DNA of 64,000 bases from JALYOK01 sp963840785 (GCA_963840785.1 CAWJAF010000005.1:124001-188000), one strand, 5' to 3'; positions 28,188 to 42,203 are shown, counted from the stretch's first letter. Notes: generated from the letters alone by a model not told the origin. Numbers and translations are program-made.

Positions 28188-29346
28188 ATGACCTTGCAAC
28201 ACGAGCCCGCCGTTCTAGTTCTTGCTGACGGCTCGATTTTTCACGGCGCTTCGATTGGCGCCGTAGGTCATTCCGTTGGCGAAGTGGTTTTTAATACCGC
28301 CATGACGGGTTACCAAGAAATTTTGACAGATCCGTCTTATTGCGGGCAGATCGTCACACTCACCTATCCCCATATTGGCAACACCGGCATTAATAGAGAA
28401 GACGTCGAATCCCACCGCATTTTCGCAGCGGGTTTGGTGATTCGCGATTTGCCGCGTTTGTTGAGCAATTTTCGTAGCGAACAAGATTTATCATCTTATT
28501 TGCGCGCAGGCGAAGTTGTCGGCATTTCGGATATCGATACGCGGCGATTGACGCGCATCCTGCGAGAAAAAGGCGCTCAAAGTGGTTGCATCATGGCGGG
28601 CAAAATCGATCTGGACGAAGCGTTGAAGCTCGCGCGCGGATTCCCAGGATTAGCCGGCATGGATCTCGCGAAAGTGGTGAGCTGCAATCAAGCCATTCGA
28701 CTGGAAAGAAGGCGTGTGGGAGTTGGGCGTTGGCTTCAAAGCCCGCGTTGACGGGGTGGCCTCGGGCCACGCGCCTCTCCACGTGGTCGCTTACGATTAC
28801 GGCGTGAAAAATAATATCCTGCGCATGTTGGCGGAGCGTGGTTGTCGGCTGACGGTCGTGCCTGCGCAAACGCCGGCCGTGAGCGTGCTTTCGCTCAAAC
28901 CCGATGGCGTGTTTTTGTCCAACGGCCCCGGCGATCCTGAGCCTTGCGATTACGCCATCAAAGCGATTCAAGAAATTGTCGCGACGAACACGCCGACATT
29001 TGGTATCTGCCTCGGCCATCAATTGCTCGGCCTCGCTTCCGGCGCAAAAACCATCAAGATGAAATTCGGCCATCACGGCGCAAATCATCCGGTGCAGGAT
29101 TTGGAAACAAAGCGCGTGTTCATCACTAGCCAAAACCACGGCTTCGCGGTCGATGAAAAAACCTTGCCAAGCAATATTCGCGCGACGCATCGCTCGTTGT
29201 TTGATGGCAGCTTGCAAGGCATCGAGCGAACCGATGTGCCGGCGTTTAGTTTTCAAGGCCATCCGGAGGCAAGCCCTGGGCCGCACGAAGTCGGTTATTT
29301 GTTCGATCGGTTTGTGAAGATGATGAGCCCCAGTGCAAGGAAGTAG
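28188..29346 (+). CDS. carA: carbamoyl-phosphate synthase small (glutaminase) subunit
   Basis: About 386 residues. N-terminal domain: VLADGSIFHGASIGA, VVFNTAMTGYQEILTDPSY. C-terminal class I glutaminase with FGICLGHQLLGLA (nucleophile Cys) and FQGHPEASPGPHE (His/Glu). It releases ammonia from glutamine for CarB. One frameshift near 28695 (an extra T in the codons for QAIDWKEG). It is followed by carB after a dRS3-like element. Confidence 0.96.
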
Positions 29347-29355
29347 TTTGTTTTG

Positions 29356-29433
29356 CCCGTCATCCCCGTGAAAGCGGGGATCCAGCGACGTTTTCGAAAA
29401 GACACTGGATTCCCGCTTTCGCGGGAATGACGA
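29356..29433. repeat. paired GTCATTCCCGC palindromes (dRS3-like)
   Basis: CGTCATCCCCGTGAAAGCGGG GATCCAG on the left and CTGGATTCCCGCTTTCGCGG GAATGACG on the right are inverted copies, so the 78 bp can fold as one long hairpin between carA and carB. Confidence 0.8.
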
Positions 29434-29477
29434 TAGTGGATAAGTTGAATATTGAGTTTGAAATAATCAAAGAATAA

Positions 29478-32698
<3,221 letters not shown>

Positions 32699-32719
32699 TT
32701 TTAATTAAAAGGTAAGACC

Positions 32720-33196
32720 ATGCAAAAAGTTCCATTGACCGTGATCGGCGCAGAACTATTGCGAAACGAATTAATCCAGCTTAAAACCGTCGGCCGCCCG
32801 AATATCGTTCAGGCAATCGCCGAAGCGCGCGCCCACGGGGATTTGTCGGAGAACGCGGAATACGCGGCGGCAAAAGAGCGGCAAAGTTTTATCGAGGGCC
32901 GCATCCAGGAATTGGAAAGCAAACTGTCGAACGCGCAAATCATCGATCCGGCGCTACTCGATCCCGATGGCCGTTGCGTGTTCGCGTCCATAGTCGATTT
33001 GCAAGATATTGCGGGCAAAGTCAGCGTGACCTATCAGATCGTTGGTGAAGACGAAGCGGACATCAAGCAAGGAAAAATTTCCATCAGCTCGCCGACGGCG
33101 CGCGCGTTGATCGGCAAATATGCCGGCGATGTGGTTGAAGTGATGGCGCCGGGCGGTGTGCGCGAGTATGAGATTTTGGACGTGAGATATAGTTAG
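32720..33196 (+). CDS. greA: transcription elongation factor GreA
   Basis: 158 residues. N-terminal coiled coil with ARAHGDLSENAEYAAAKERQ, the GreA acidic tip signature, then the FKBP-like C-terminal domain (GEDEADIKQGKISISSPTAR ALIGK). It stimulates transcript cleavage by backtracked RNA polymerase. It follows carB by 21 bp, the usual arrangement. Intact. Confidence 0.97.
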   Translation: MQKVPLTVIGAELLRNELIQLKTVGRPNIVQAIAEARAHGDLSENAEYAAAKERQSFIEGRIQELESKLSNAQIIDPALLDPDGRCVFASIVDLQDIAGKVSVTYQIVGEDEADIKQGKISISSPTARALIGKYAGDVVEVMAPGGVREYEILDVRYS

Positions 33197-33233
33197 TCGC
33201 GATAATCTAGCCACTTGTGGCCCTAGGCCAGCC

Positions 33234-33307
33234 ACTCATTCCCGCGAAGGCGGGAATCCACATTGACTTTCGAAGGCCAAATGGATTCCCGCTTTCGCGG
33301 GAATGAC
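33234..33307. repeat. paired GTCATTCCCGC palindromes (dRS3-like)
   Basis: CTCATTCCCGCGAAGGCGGG AATCCA and TGGATTCCCGCTTTCGCGGG AATGACA face each other in the gap after greA. Confidence 0.8.
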
Positions 33308-33365
33308 ACGATTGGGTTGCTGTTACGTTTGTTTTGAAAAGGCACAGGGCCACTAGGCAATATTG

Positions 33366-33424
33366 ATGCGGCGAACCAAGCGGCATTGCTTGAGAGCCAA
33401 TATCCATGCGCCCCTTCAGGCATG
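33366..33424. repeat. REP-like element
   Basis: ATGCGGCGAACCAAGCGGCA, TTGCTTGAGAGCCAATATCC and ATGCGCCCCTTCAGGCATG, between greA and yhbY. Confidence 0.68.
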
Positions 33425-33425
33425 T

Positions 33426-33722
33426 CTATTTCGGCAATGCGATCTTCGGTTCTTCCGCCGCGCGATAAACGATTAGCGTTTTCCCGATACTTTGCACCGG
33501 CGTCGCGGCAAGTTCGTTACAAATTTCGGCTAGCATTTGTTCACGCGCTTCGCGATCATCATTCGCGATTTTGATTTTAATCAGTTCATGATGGCGCAGT
33601 CCAAGATCGATTTCTTTTTTGACGGCGGCGCTTAAGCCAGCGTTGCCGATCATAATGATGGGATTCAAATGATGGGCTTGGGCGCGCAGGAAGCGGCGCT
33701 GGTTCGGAGTTAAATTTAACAT
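33426..33722 (-). CDS. yhbY: YhbY-type CRM-domain RNA-binding protein
   Basis: 98 residues from ATG 33722: NLTPNQRRFLRAQAHHLNPI then IMIGNAGLSAAVKKEID, LRHHELIKIKI, and the end IGKTLIVYRA. CRM-domain proteins of this type bind the pre-50S ribosomal subunit. It is divergent from rlmE, starting 16 bp away, the common arrangement. Intact. Confidence 0.95.
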   Translation of the reverse strand: MLNLTPNQRRFLRAQAHHLNPIIMIGNAGLSAAVKKEIDLGLRHHELIKIKIANDDREAREQMLAEICNELAATPVQSIGKTLIVYRAAEEPKIALPK

Positions 33723-33738
33723 GATGCGATTGTAACGG

Positions 33739-34475
33739 ATGCCGCTTAAACCCTCTAGCAAAGCCTGGATGCAGCGCCACATCAACGATACTTATGTGCA
33801 GTTGGCGGCGCGCGAAGGCTATCGTTCACGGTCGGCCTACAAATTGCTCGAAATAAACGAGCGCGACAAATTGCTGTTGCCGGGAACGTTCGTCGTCGAC
33901 TTGGGTGCCGCGCCGGGCGGCTGGTCCCAGGTGGCGGGCGCGCGCGTGGGCGCCAAAGGCCGGGTTTTTGCGATCGATCTGTTGCCGATGCAAGGGCTTG
34001 CTCACGTTAGCTTTTTCCAGGGCGACTTCACTGACTTAGAAATGCAAGATCGCAATTGCGCAAAGAATTGCCGAACGGCGGCGTCGATCTTGTGATTTGC
34101 GATATGTCCCCCAACATGAGTGGTATTCCCAGCGCGGATCAGGCGCGGGTGTTTAATTTAGCGGAAGAAGCCTTGGAATTCGCAAAAGAAGTGTTGAAAC
34201 CGGGTGGTGCGTTTTTGGTCAAAGTGTTTCAGGGCGCGGACTTTGAGGCATTTCGCCAGGCATTGTTCGCGAACTTTTTAAAGGTCGCGCCGCGTAAACC
34301 CAAGGCGTCGCGAGAGGAAAGCCGCGAGTTGTATATGTTAGCGCGAGGACTGCGACCGGCAACGCGCGCCGGAATTGTAAAGTTTTGTTCGAATTGCGGT
34401 TTTGCCCTGCGAACCGGAATACACTATTATGTTAGGTCACTCGCTATAAGGAACGACGTTGAACAACCTCGTTAA
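33739..34475 (+). CDS. rlmE: 23S rRNA 2'-O-ribose U2552 methyltransferase RlmE (FtsJ)
   Basis: SSKAWMQRHINDTYVQLAAR then EGYRSRSAYKLLEI; SAM motif VVDLGAAPGGWSQVA; catalytic tetrad region with DLVICDMSPNMSG and GGAFLVKVFQG. One frameshift near 34050-34065. The printed frame runs to 34475 and overlaps ftsH, but the family normally ends soon after ESRELYMLARG, so a second slip near 34350 probably hides the true stop around 34379. RlmE methylates U2552 of 23S rRNA late in 50S assembly. Confidence 0.93.
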
Positions 34476-36367
34476 GAATGTCGGCATCTGGCTCATCATC
34501 GCACTTGTGTTGATGACTTTATTCAATCAATTCAGCAGCCAGCAGTCGAATAATACGATTCGCATACTCGGAATTTATGGAGCAGGCCCGGCAAGGCCAG
34601 GTACGCTCCGCCAAAGTGGATGGCCGCACGATTCGTTGGCTGTCCAACGACGATAAGCGCTATTTGACTTATACGCCCGGCGATATTTTCATGATCGACG
34701 ATTTGCGTCGTTATAACGTGCGCATTGACGCCGAGCCGGAAGAGGAACGCTCGTTCTGGCTAAACGTATTCATCTCCTGGTTTCCGTTCCTGCTGATTAT
34801 CGGCGTTTGGGTGTTTTTCATGCGCCAAATGCAAGGCGGCGGACGCGGCGGCGCGTTTTCATTCGGCAAAAGCCGGGCAAAAATGCTCGACGAGAATTCC
34901 AATCAAGTGACATTTGCCGACGTCGCCGGTGTGGACGAAGCAAAAGAAGAAGTTGCTGAGTTGGTCGAATTTTTGCGCGATCCGCAAAAATTTCAAAAGC
35001 TCGGTGGCCGCATTCCGCGCGGCGTGTTGATGGTCGGTTCGCCCGGCACCGGTAAAACCTTGCTCGCCCGCGCCATTGCCGGCGAAGCGAAAGTGCCGTT
35101 CTTCAGTATTTCCGGTTCCGATTTCGTCGAGATGTTCGTCGGCGTCGGCGCAGCGCGCGTTCGCGACATGTTCGATCAGGCGAAAAAGAACGCGCCTTGT
35201 ATCGTGTTCATTGACGAGATCGACGCCGTTGGTCGTCAGCGTGGCGCGGGCCTCGGCGGCGGTAACGACGAGCGCGAACAAACTTTGAACCAATTGTTGG
35301 TGGAAATGGATGGTTTCGAAGGCACAGCCGGCGTGATCGTCATCGCCGCGACCAACCGTCCCGATGTGCTCGATCCGGCGTTGTTGCGTCCGGGCCGTTT
35401 CGATCGTCAAGTCGTCGTGCCGTTGCCGGATATTCGCGGCCGCGAGCAAATTTTGATGGTCCACATGCGTAAAGTGCCGATCGCTCCGGATGTGAAAGCG
35501 GAAATCATTGCCCGTGGTACACCCGGCATGTCCGGCGCGGATTTGGCGAATTTGGTCAATGAAGCGGCGTTATTTGCTGCGCGCGGCGCCAAGCGCCTGG
35601 TCGATATGGACGATTTCGAGCGAGCTAAAGATAAGATCATCATGGGCGCTGAGCGCCGATCGATGGTCATGCCCGGAAGAAGAACGTCGCAATACCGCCT
35701 ATCACGAGTCCGGCCACGCCATCGTCGCCAAGCTCTTACCGCGGGCCGATCCGGTGCACAAAGTCACCGATTATTCCGCGCGGTCGCGCGCTGGGCGTGA
35801 CTTGATGCAATTGCCGTCGCAAAAGATCGCTACAGCTTTACGAAAGATGAACTGCTGCTTAGCAATATCGCCGTGCTATTCGGCGGACGTATTGCGGAAG
35901 AATTGTTCGTGAATCAAGATGACCACCGGCGCGTCGAACGATTTCAAGCGCGCCACGGAAATGGCTCGTCGCATGGTGACGGAATAGGGCATGAGCGAAT
36001 GCACATGGGCCGATGGTATACGGCGAAAACGAAGGCGAAGTGTTTCTTGGCCGTTCGGTCACCAATCATCAAACATGTCAGCGAAGCTACTATGCAGCAA
36101 GTCGATCAGCGAAATTCGCCGAATTATCGACGAGCAATACGCCCGCGCACAGCAGTTGCTGAGAGAAAATCGCGACAAAGTCGAGATGATGACCAAGACT
36201 CTACTCGATTGGGAAACCATCGATGCGGAGCAGATTGCCGACATTATGGCAGGACGCCCACCGCGGCCGCCGAAGCCAAGTCCGCCGCCGATCCACCTGC
36301 CGCAAGTGGCGGCGGGACGCCGGAAGCGACGGCTACCGCAACTGCGAAGCCAGCCCAAGAAGCTTAA
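34459..36367 (+). CDS. ftsH: ATP-dependent inner-membrane zinc metalloprotease FtsH (frameshifted)
   Basis: The start is TTG at 34459 after AAGGAACGACG. Membrane helix 1 is VGIWLIIALVLMTLFNQF, helix 2 is WFPFLLIIGVWVFFMRQM. AAA+ motifs: GSPGTGKT, VFIDEIDAVG, second region of homology DVLDPALLRPGRFDR. Protease zinc site HESGH in NTAYHESGHAIVAKL. The C-terminal domain is spread over at least six slips between 35680 and 36110 (for example an extra C in ATGCCCGGAAG) and ends with a Pro/Ala/Thr-rich tail at 36367. FtsH degrades LpxC, heat-shock sigma factor and damaged membrane proteins in relatives. Confidence 0.95.
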
Positions 36368-36393
36368 TTTTCAGAGTAATGGTTTAAAATACG

Positions 36394-36422
36394 ACAGCGC
36401 CCACGAGGCGCTGTTATTTTTT
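36394..36422 (+). terminator. intrinsic terminator after ftsH
   Basis: ACAGCGCC and GGCGCTGT pair around CACGA and are followed by TATTTTTT. It separates ftsH from the SDR gene. Confidence 0.8.
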
Positions 36423-36476
36423 CCAAATTCGATTCGCTTGACGCAAAAAAAGCATCAAGTTTCATAGGAGGGCAAC

Positions 36477-37241
36477 ATGATTCCCGATCTTAAAAATAAA
36501 GTAGTCCTGATCACCGGTTCCAGTACCGGTATCGGCGCGGAAGCCGCTAAAGCTTTTGGCGCTGGAAGGCGCGAAAGTCGCCGTTCATTACAACTCAAGC
36601 AAGCCTCAGGCCAATGCCGTTGTCGCTGCAATAAAGGCCAAACGGCGGCGAAGCGTTGCCATTGCTGGCGATTTGTCCAAGGCCGGCGTGTCAGAAAATG
36701 TTGTTAATCAATGTGTCGATCACTATGGTCGCATCGACGTGTTGATCAACAACGCCGGCAGCATGGTGCGCCGTTCCAATGTCGCGGATTCCGATGATGC
36801 GTTGCTTGACGAATTTTTTCATCTGAACATGCGTTCCGTCGTCGCTGCCAGCCGCGCTGCGATTGCGCATATGCGCAAGCAAGGTGGCGGCAATATTATC
36901 AATACGACATCGGTCGCGGCGCGTACCGGCGGCGGCCCAAGCGCGGTGCTGTACGCGTCGACTAAGGGTTTCGTCAGCACCTTCACACACGGATTGGCAA
37001 AGGAATTAGTGAAAGACAATATCCGCGTGAATGCCGTCGCGCCCGGCGTAATTCTCACGCCATTCCACGAGCGCTACAGCACGCAGGCGCAGCTTGATAT
37101 GCTGAAGGCGACGATTCCGATGGGGCGCTTGGCGAAGCGAACGAATGCAACGGCGCTTATCTTTACCTCGCGTCTGACGCGCTTTCCGGCTACGTCACGG
37201 GGCAGATTTTGGAAGTGAATGGCGGGCAGTTAATGCCTTAG
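36477..37241 (+). CDS. short-chain dehydrogenase/reductase (FabG-like)
   Basis: About 253 residues after three slips (near 36560, 36645 and 37135). Cofactor motif TGSSTGIGAEAA, then NNAG, catalytic Ser in NTTSVAA and YASTKG (Tyr/Lys), ending GYVTGQILEVNGGQLMP. NADP-dependent oxidoreductase, substrate unknown; 3-oxoacyl-ACP reductase-like. Ribosome binding site AGGAGGGC. It stands between ftsH and folP, which are usually adjacent in betaproteobacteria. Confidence 0.9.
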
Positions 37242-37337
37242 ATTTGTCAAGGGTGAGAGGTGAAAAGTGAAGGGTGGAAAACCACCGCACGCGTACCTCT
37301 TCACTTTTCACATTTCACCCTTCACTCATTTGCGCTA

Positions 37338-38172
37338 ATGAGAAAACTAATCCTCGGTCGCTTCGAGTTGTCGCTTGCGAACCCGTTGGTCATGGGCGTG
37401 ATAAATGTCACGCCCGATTCTTTTTCCGATGGCGGAAAATTTCTGTCGGCTTATGCTGCAATCGATCACGCCCATCTATTAATCGAAGAAGGCGCGGATA
37501 TTCTCGATGTTGGTGGTGAATCGACTCGGCCTGGTGCCGACCCGGTTAGCATGGATGAAGAATTGCGTCGTGTGATGCCGATCATCGAAGCATTGCGTGG
37601 CAAAAATATTCCGATATCGATCGACACGATGAAGCCAGAGGTGATGAAAGCGGCGATTCAAGGCGGCGCGTCAATGGTGAACGATGTCAACGCGCTGCGT
37701 GCCGAGGGTGCGCTTGAAATCTGCGCGAGCAGCAATGTCGGCGTTTGCCTGATGCATATGCAAGGCGCACCGCGCACAATGCAGCTTGAGCCGACGTACG
37801 TTGATGTTGTTGCCGAAGTGAAAGATTTTTTGGTCGATCGGGCTCAGGCATGCGAACGCGCAGGGATTTCGAAGGAACGCATCGTCATCGATCCTGGTTT
37901 CGGTTTCGGCAAAAACCGCGAGCACAATCTCACTTTATTACGACGGCTAAGGGAATTCCGAGAAACCGGATATGCGTTACTCGTCGGGCTGTCGCGAAAA
38001 TCGGTGCTGGGAAAGATCACCGGGCAAGAAGTAGTTTCTCGTACGCCGGCGAGCGTCGCTGCCGCGCTGCTCGCGGTGCAAAACGGCGCGCAAATCGTGC
38101 GCGTTCACGATGTCCGCGCAACGAAAGACGCCCTTGCTATACTGGCACGCTGTAAATCAAACAAGCCACTAG
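37338..38172 (+). CDS. folP: dihydropteroate synthase
   Basis: About 278 residues from ATG 37338. Motifs: VMGVINVTPDSFSDGG, DVGGESTRPGADPV, SIDTMKPEVM, MHMQGAPRTMQ, IDPGFGFGKNREHN, GLSRKSVLGKITG and the end HDVRATKDALAI. As printed the frame runs on into glmM, but a slip near 38140 (an inserted C) restores the normal end WHAVNQTSH and stop TAG 38170-38172. It joins the pterin diphosphate with p-aminobenzoate in folate synthesis; target of sulfonamides. Confidence 0.95.
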
Positions 38173-38182
38173 GGAAAACAAT

Positions 38183-39542
38183 ATGGCCAGAAAATATTTC
38201 GGCACCGATGGCGTGCGTGGCCGGGTTGGCGAAGCGCCGATTACGCCGGATTTCGTACTACGGCTGGGCTTTGCGGCCGGGAAAGTGCTGGCGGAAGCGA
38301 GCCATGATCCGCGCGATCGCGATCGTCCGGCGGTACTAATTGCGAAAGATACGCGCATCTCCGGCTATATGCTGGAAAGCGCGCTGGAAGCCGGTTTTTG
38401 CGCGGCGGGCGTGGACGTATTGCTGGTCGGCCCAATGCCGACGCCAGCGGTGGCTTATCTCACCCGAGCATTGCGTTTGCAAGCGGGTGTGATGATCAGC
38501 GCGTCGCACAATCCTTACGACGATAACGGCATCAAATTCTTTTCCGCCCACGGCAATAAGTTGCCGGACGAGCTGGAACTGGCGATCGAAGCCCATCTCG
38601 AGGAGCCGATGCAAACCAAGCCCTCAGCTCGGCTTGGGCGCGTGCGCCGCATCGACGATGCTGACGGGCGTTACATCGAATTTTGCAAAAGTACTTTCCC
38701 AACCGAACTCGATTTGCGCGGCATGCGTATTGTGGTCGATTGCGCCAACGGTGCCGCCTATCACATCGCGCCACCGGTTTTTCACGAATTGGGCGCCGAG
38801 GTCATCGCCGTTTCGAATCAACCTAACGGTTTTAACATCAATGATAAATGTGGCGCCACCCACACGGCCGCATTGCGCGCGGCAGTATTAGAACATCATG
38901 CCGATTTGGGCATCGCCCTCGACGGTGATGCCGATCGCCTGATGATGTGCGACGCCGATGGCAAAGTCTATGATGGCGATCAATTGGTTTATGTCATCGC
39001 CAAACACCGCAAAGAAATTGGCATCATGAAAGGCGGCATCGTCGGTACGCTTAATGAGCAATCTCGCGCTCGAGCATGCGCTGGGGAAATTGGATATTCC
39101 GTTTGCTCGCGCAAAGGTGGGTGATCGTTACGTGTTCGAGTTATTGCAAGAAAACAATTGGGACTGCGGCGCCGAAAATTCTGGCCACATCATTTGCCGC
39201 GACAAACATACAACGGGCGACGGCATTGTTTCCGCGTTGCAAGTACTTTCTGCCTTGGCATCAGCGAAAACCACGCTGAAAAAATATACCGCCGAATTGA
39301 CCCTATATCCACAGATTCTAATCAACGTCAAAACCCAAAAGGGCTTCGATTTTCGCGCGCACGCTTCGATTCAAGAAACTGTCACTGCAGCGGAAAAAGA
39401 TCTCGATGGCAGTGGCCGCGTATTGTTAAGGCCTTCCGGAACGGAGCCCGTTTTGCGTGTAATGGTCGAAGGGAAAGACGAATCCCGTGTCAAACAGTGG
39501 GCAGAGCGGATTTCCGATTGTGTGCGTGCTGCCGCGACATAG
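38183..39542 (+). CDS. glmM: phosphoglucosamine mutase
   Basis: About 452 residues. Start MARKYFGTDGVRGRVGEAPI; catalytic serine loop ISASHNPYDDNGIKFF; metal loop LDGDADRLMM; sugar loop GAENSGHIIC; phosphate loop LLRPSGTEPVLRVM. One slip near 39050 (extra T in GCTTAATG) separates GIVGTL from MSNLALEHAL. It converts glucosamine-6-phosphate to glucosamine-1-phosphate for peptidoglycan and LPS. It follows folP by 10 bp. Confidence 0.97.
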
Positions 39543-39544
39543 CG

Positions 39545-39605
39545 CGTGAGGCTTGGCCTGCGAACCAGTATCCAGGGACGAGCCTAAGGCCAAGCGCATC
39601 TTCAA
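39545..39605. repeat. REP-like element
   Basis: GTGAGGCTTGGCCTGCGAAC CAGTATCCAGGGACGAGCCT AAGGCC, between the convergent glmM and TIR-SUMF1 genes. Confidence 0.6.
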
Positions 39606-39614
39606 GCATCAACA

Positions 39615-40810
39615 CTAACGCATGTCGCGCACGCAACGAAAGCCAATATCCTCTGTGCGCAAATCTGGATTGCCGTGAAAGCGTTTGGTGACAACGAGGC
39701 GATCACCCTGATCGAACCGTCCACCACCGCGCACGACGCGTGCCGTTCCCGTTTCCGGCCCTTTTGGATTGCGTCGTTCGCTGTGGGGAAAACTTTCAGT
39801 GAACCAATCCGCGACCCACTCGGCGGCATTGCCGGCGAGATCGTCGACGCCGAACGGACTGCGGCCTGCCGGATGCGTGCCGACATTTCTCAATCCACCG
39901 TCGTAAGTTTCCGCAGACGCATTTTGAAAGTTGGCATGATCGAGCGTTGGCGTTGCCGCGCCCCACGGATAGCGACGTCCATCGGCACCACGCGCGGCTT
40001 TTTCCCATTCAGTGTCGGTCGGCAATCGTCGCCCTGCCCATTTGCAATAGGCAGTGGCGTCATTCCAATCTACGCCAATAACGGGAAGTTCCGCACCCTT
40101 CTCAAGTGACGAGCGACTCCCAACCGTCCGGTGGGCGCACGGAGCCGGTCGCAGCTCAGAAATTTCTCGTAGCGGCCAGTAGTAACTTCGTAACGATCGA
40201 TGTAAAACGCGTCGAGATAAATTTCACGCTGCGGCGATTCAACGTCATCGCCCATCGTGAAATTTCCGGCAGGCACCAACATAAGCGGCGCATCGTCACT
40301 ACCTTTAATCATTTTCGCCGGTTCGCCGGAAGAGCGCACGAACCATGCGCCAACGCCCATCAACGCAATCGCTGAAATTCCCGCGCCCATCTTGGTGAAA
40401 TAAATACGTCGCTGTTTCTGCGTAATACGATGCACCGCGTCGGCAACAGCGGCAGGAATATTTCCCGGCGATTGCAGTAAGGTAACGGACTTCGCGAAGG
40501 TGGGCAGGCGATCCATCGAAATCGGCTGCAACATCACCGGCAATATCCGCCTCGACGCTTTTTTGTATACTTTCTCCGCGATATCGAGTTCGTTCAACGT
40601 GTAACTGCCGGGATCGATCGCGTGCTCGCTAATGAGAAATACAAACAAATCCGCGCGTTCGATTGTCAGGCGAATTTGGTTATGAAACTCTTCGCCCGGC
40701 ATCAAATCTTCACGATCGAAAAACACGTCGTGTCCTTGTTCGCGCAACGCATGATTGATCGACTGCGCAATTTCGCGATCCTGCGAGGCATAGCTGAGGA
40801 AGATTTTCAT
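39615..40810 (-). CDS. TIR domain - membrane helix - SUMF1/FGE-like protein
   Basis: About 398 residues; one slip near 40165 (after RYEKFLS). Residues 1-130 are a TIR domain: MKIFLSYASQDREIAQSI, FFDREDLMPGEEF, and TLNELDIAE with Glu74 at the place of the NADase Glu of catalytic TIRs. Residues 141-159 are one membrane helix. From 175 on is a formylglycine-generating-enzyme-like domain: MLVPAGNFTMGDD, FYIDRYEVT, WNDATAYCKWAGRRLPTDTE, EWEKAARG, NAAEWVADW, RVVRGGGRFDQGD, DIGFRCV. The active-site Cys of true FGE before the last block is absent (Asp/Leu instead), so it is more likely a binding domain. A defence or signalling role is inference; no partner is adjacent. Confidence 0.85.
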
Positions 40811-40924
40811 CGAGACAATTCGATCCGGATAGAATTCGCTGATTTTATCTCGGATTCACTGTTAACCCCTCAAGGAAAAGTTTAGAATTTGTAATCTGCG
40901 CAAACCTATTTTGAGGAAAAAACC

Positions 40925-41296
40925 ATGGCTAGCAATCCCGTCGGTTGGTTTGAAATCTACGTCAACGATATGAATCGCGCGAAGCGATTTTACGAATCGA
41001 TGCTGCAGGTGACTTTAGAAAAACTACCCGTCCCCGATCTCGAGATGTGGCAGTTCCCCATGACAATGGACGGCTTCGGTGCGTCCGGTGCGCTGGTGAA
41101 AATGGATGGATTCCCCGCGGGCGGAAATAGCACTTTAGTTTATTTCACTTGCGCCGATTGTGGGGTGGAAGCGGCGCGCGTGGTGCCGGCCGGCGGCAAG
41201 ATTCAGCGCGAGAAAACGTCGCTCGGAGAATACGGTTTTATGGCGCTGGCGATCGATACCGAAGGCAATATGATTGGATTGCATTCGATGCAGTAG
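40925..41296 (+). CDS. VOC-family (glyoxalase/dioxygenase fold) protein
   Basis: 123 residues: MASNPVGWFEIYVNDMNRAK RFYESML, GALVKMDGFPAGGNSTLVYF, and FMALAIDTEGNMIGLHSMQ. This is the single-domain VOC fold, with a possible metal Glu in WFEIYV and His in GLHS. Substrate unknown. Ribosome binding site TTGAGGAAA. It is divergent from the TIR-SUMF1 gene. Confidence 0.85.
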   Translation: MASNPVGWFEIYVNDMNRAKRFYESMLQVTLEKLPVPDLEMWQFPMTMDGFGASGALVKMDGFPAGGNSTLVYFTCADCGVEAARVVPAGGKIQREKTSLGEYGFMALAIDTEGNMIGLHSMQ

Positions 41297-41334
41297 CTTT
41301 TTTGGAACTTTAAGAGCGAGGTCGCCCCGCTTTT

Positions 41335-41405
41335 CTCGCGTTGTTTCACGCCAAACAAACATGGCTGGAAGCCCGTATTGGCGCGGCTCTCCAGGCATAC
41401 ATTGT
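41335..41405. repeat. REP-like element
   Basis: CATGGCTGGAAGCCCGTATT GGCGCGGCTCTCCAGGCAT is an inverted variant of the element at 11520, here just after the pst operon. Confidence 0.6.
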
Positions 41406-41416
41406 GAGTTATTACA

Positions 41417-42196
41417 TCAACCGAATCGACCGGTAATGTAATCTTCCGTTTGTTTGTTCTTCGGTTTAATGAAGATCGTGTTGGTGTTATCGAATTCGAT
41501 CAATTCGCCTAGATACATATAGGCCGTGTAGTCGGAGACGCGCGCGGCCTGTTGCATATTATGGGTGACGATCAGAATCGTCACTTTTTTCTTCAGTTCC
41601 GCGACAAGTTCTTCGATGCTTGCCGTGGCAATGGGATCCAGCGCGGAGGTCGGTTCATCGAATAGTAAAATTTCCGGATCGGTTGCGAGCGCGCGCGCGA
41701 TGCACAAACGCTGCTGTTGACCGCCAGATAAGTTGAACGCCAAATCGTTTAGACGATCTTTCGCTTCATTCCAAAGCGCCGCGCCCTTCAAGGCAGTTTC
41801 GACTTTTTCTTCCAACAGCGCGCGATTTTTTACGCCGCGCACGCGCAATCCGTAGGCGACATTTTCGAAAATAGATTTCGGAAACGGGTTAGGTTTTTGG
41901 AACACCATGCTGATGCGCATGCGTACTTCGATAGGATCGACACCGTGCGCCAGCACGTTGACATTATCTGGTTTGAGTAGGATCTCGCCTTCGTAGCGAT
42001 TGCCCGGATACAAATCATGCATGCGGTTGAAGCAGCGCAGAAAGGTAGATTTACCGCAGCCGGACGGGCCAATCAGCGCCGTCACTTTTTTGTCTGCCAC
42101 AGAAAGATTGATACTCTTAAGCGCTTGATACGAACCGTAGTAAAAATTCAGATTTCGCGCTTGGGCTTTGACATCGGTGATGTTGGGCGTGGTCAT
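41417..42196 (-). CDS. pstB: phosphate ABC transporter ATPase PstB
   Basis: 259 residues. Walker A GPSGCGKSTFLRC, FNRMHDL, Q-loop MVFQKPNPFPKSIFENVAYG, signature LSGGQQQRLCIARAL, Walker B ILLFDEPTSALDP, switch THNMQQAARVSD and the family end TEDYITGRFG. It powers high-affinity phosphate import. Last gene of pstSCAB; no phoU follows. Intact. Confidence 0.97.
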   Translation of the reverse strand: MTTPNITDVKAQARNLNFYYGSYQALKSINLSVADKKVTALIGPSGCGKSTFLRCFNRMHDLYPGNRYEGEILLKPDNVNVLAHGVDPIEVRMRISMVFQKPNPFPKSIFENVAYGLRVRGVKNRALLEEKVETALKGAALWNEAKDRLNDLAFNLSGGQQQRLCIARALATDPEILLFDEPTSALDPIATASIEELVAELKKKVTILIVTHNMQQAARVSDYTAYMYLGELIEFDNTNTIFIKPKNKQTEDYITGRFG

Positions 42197-42203
42197 TTCT
42201 CTT

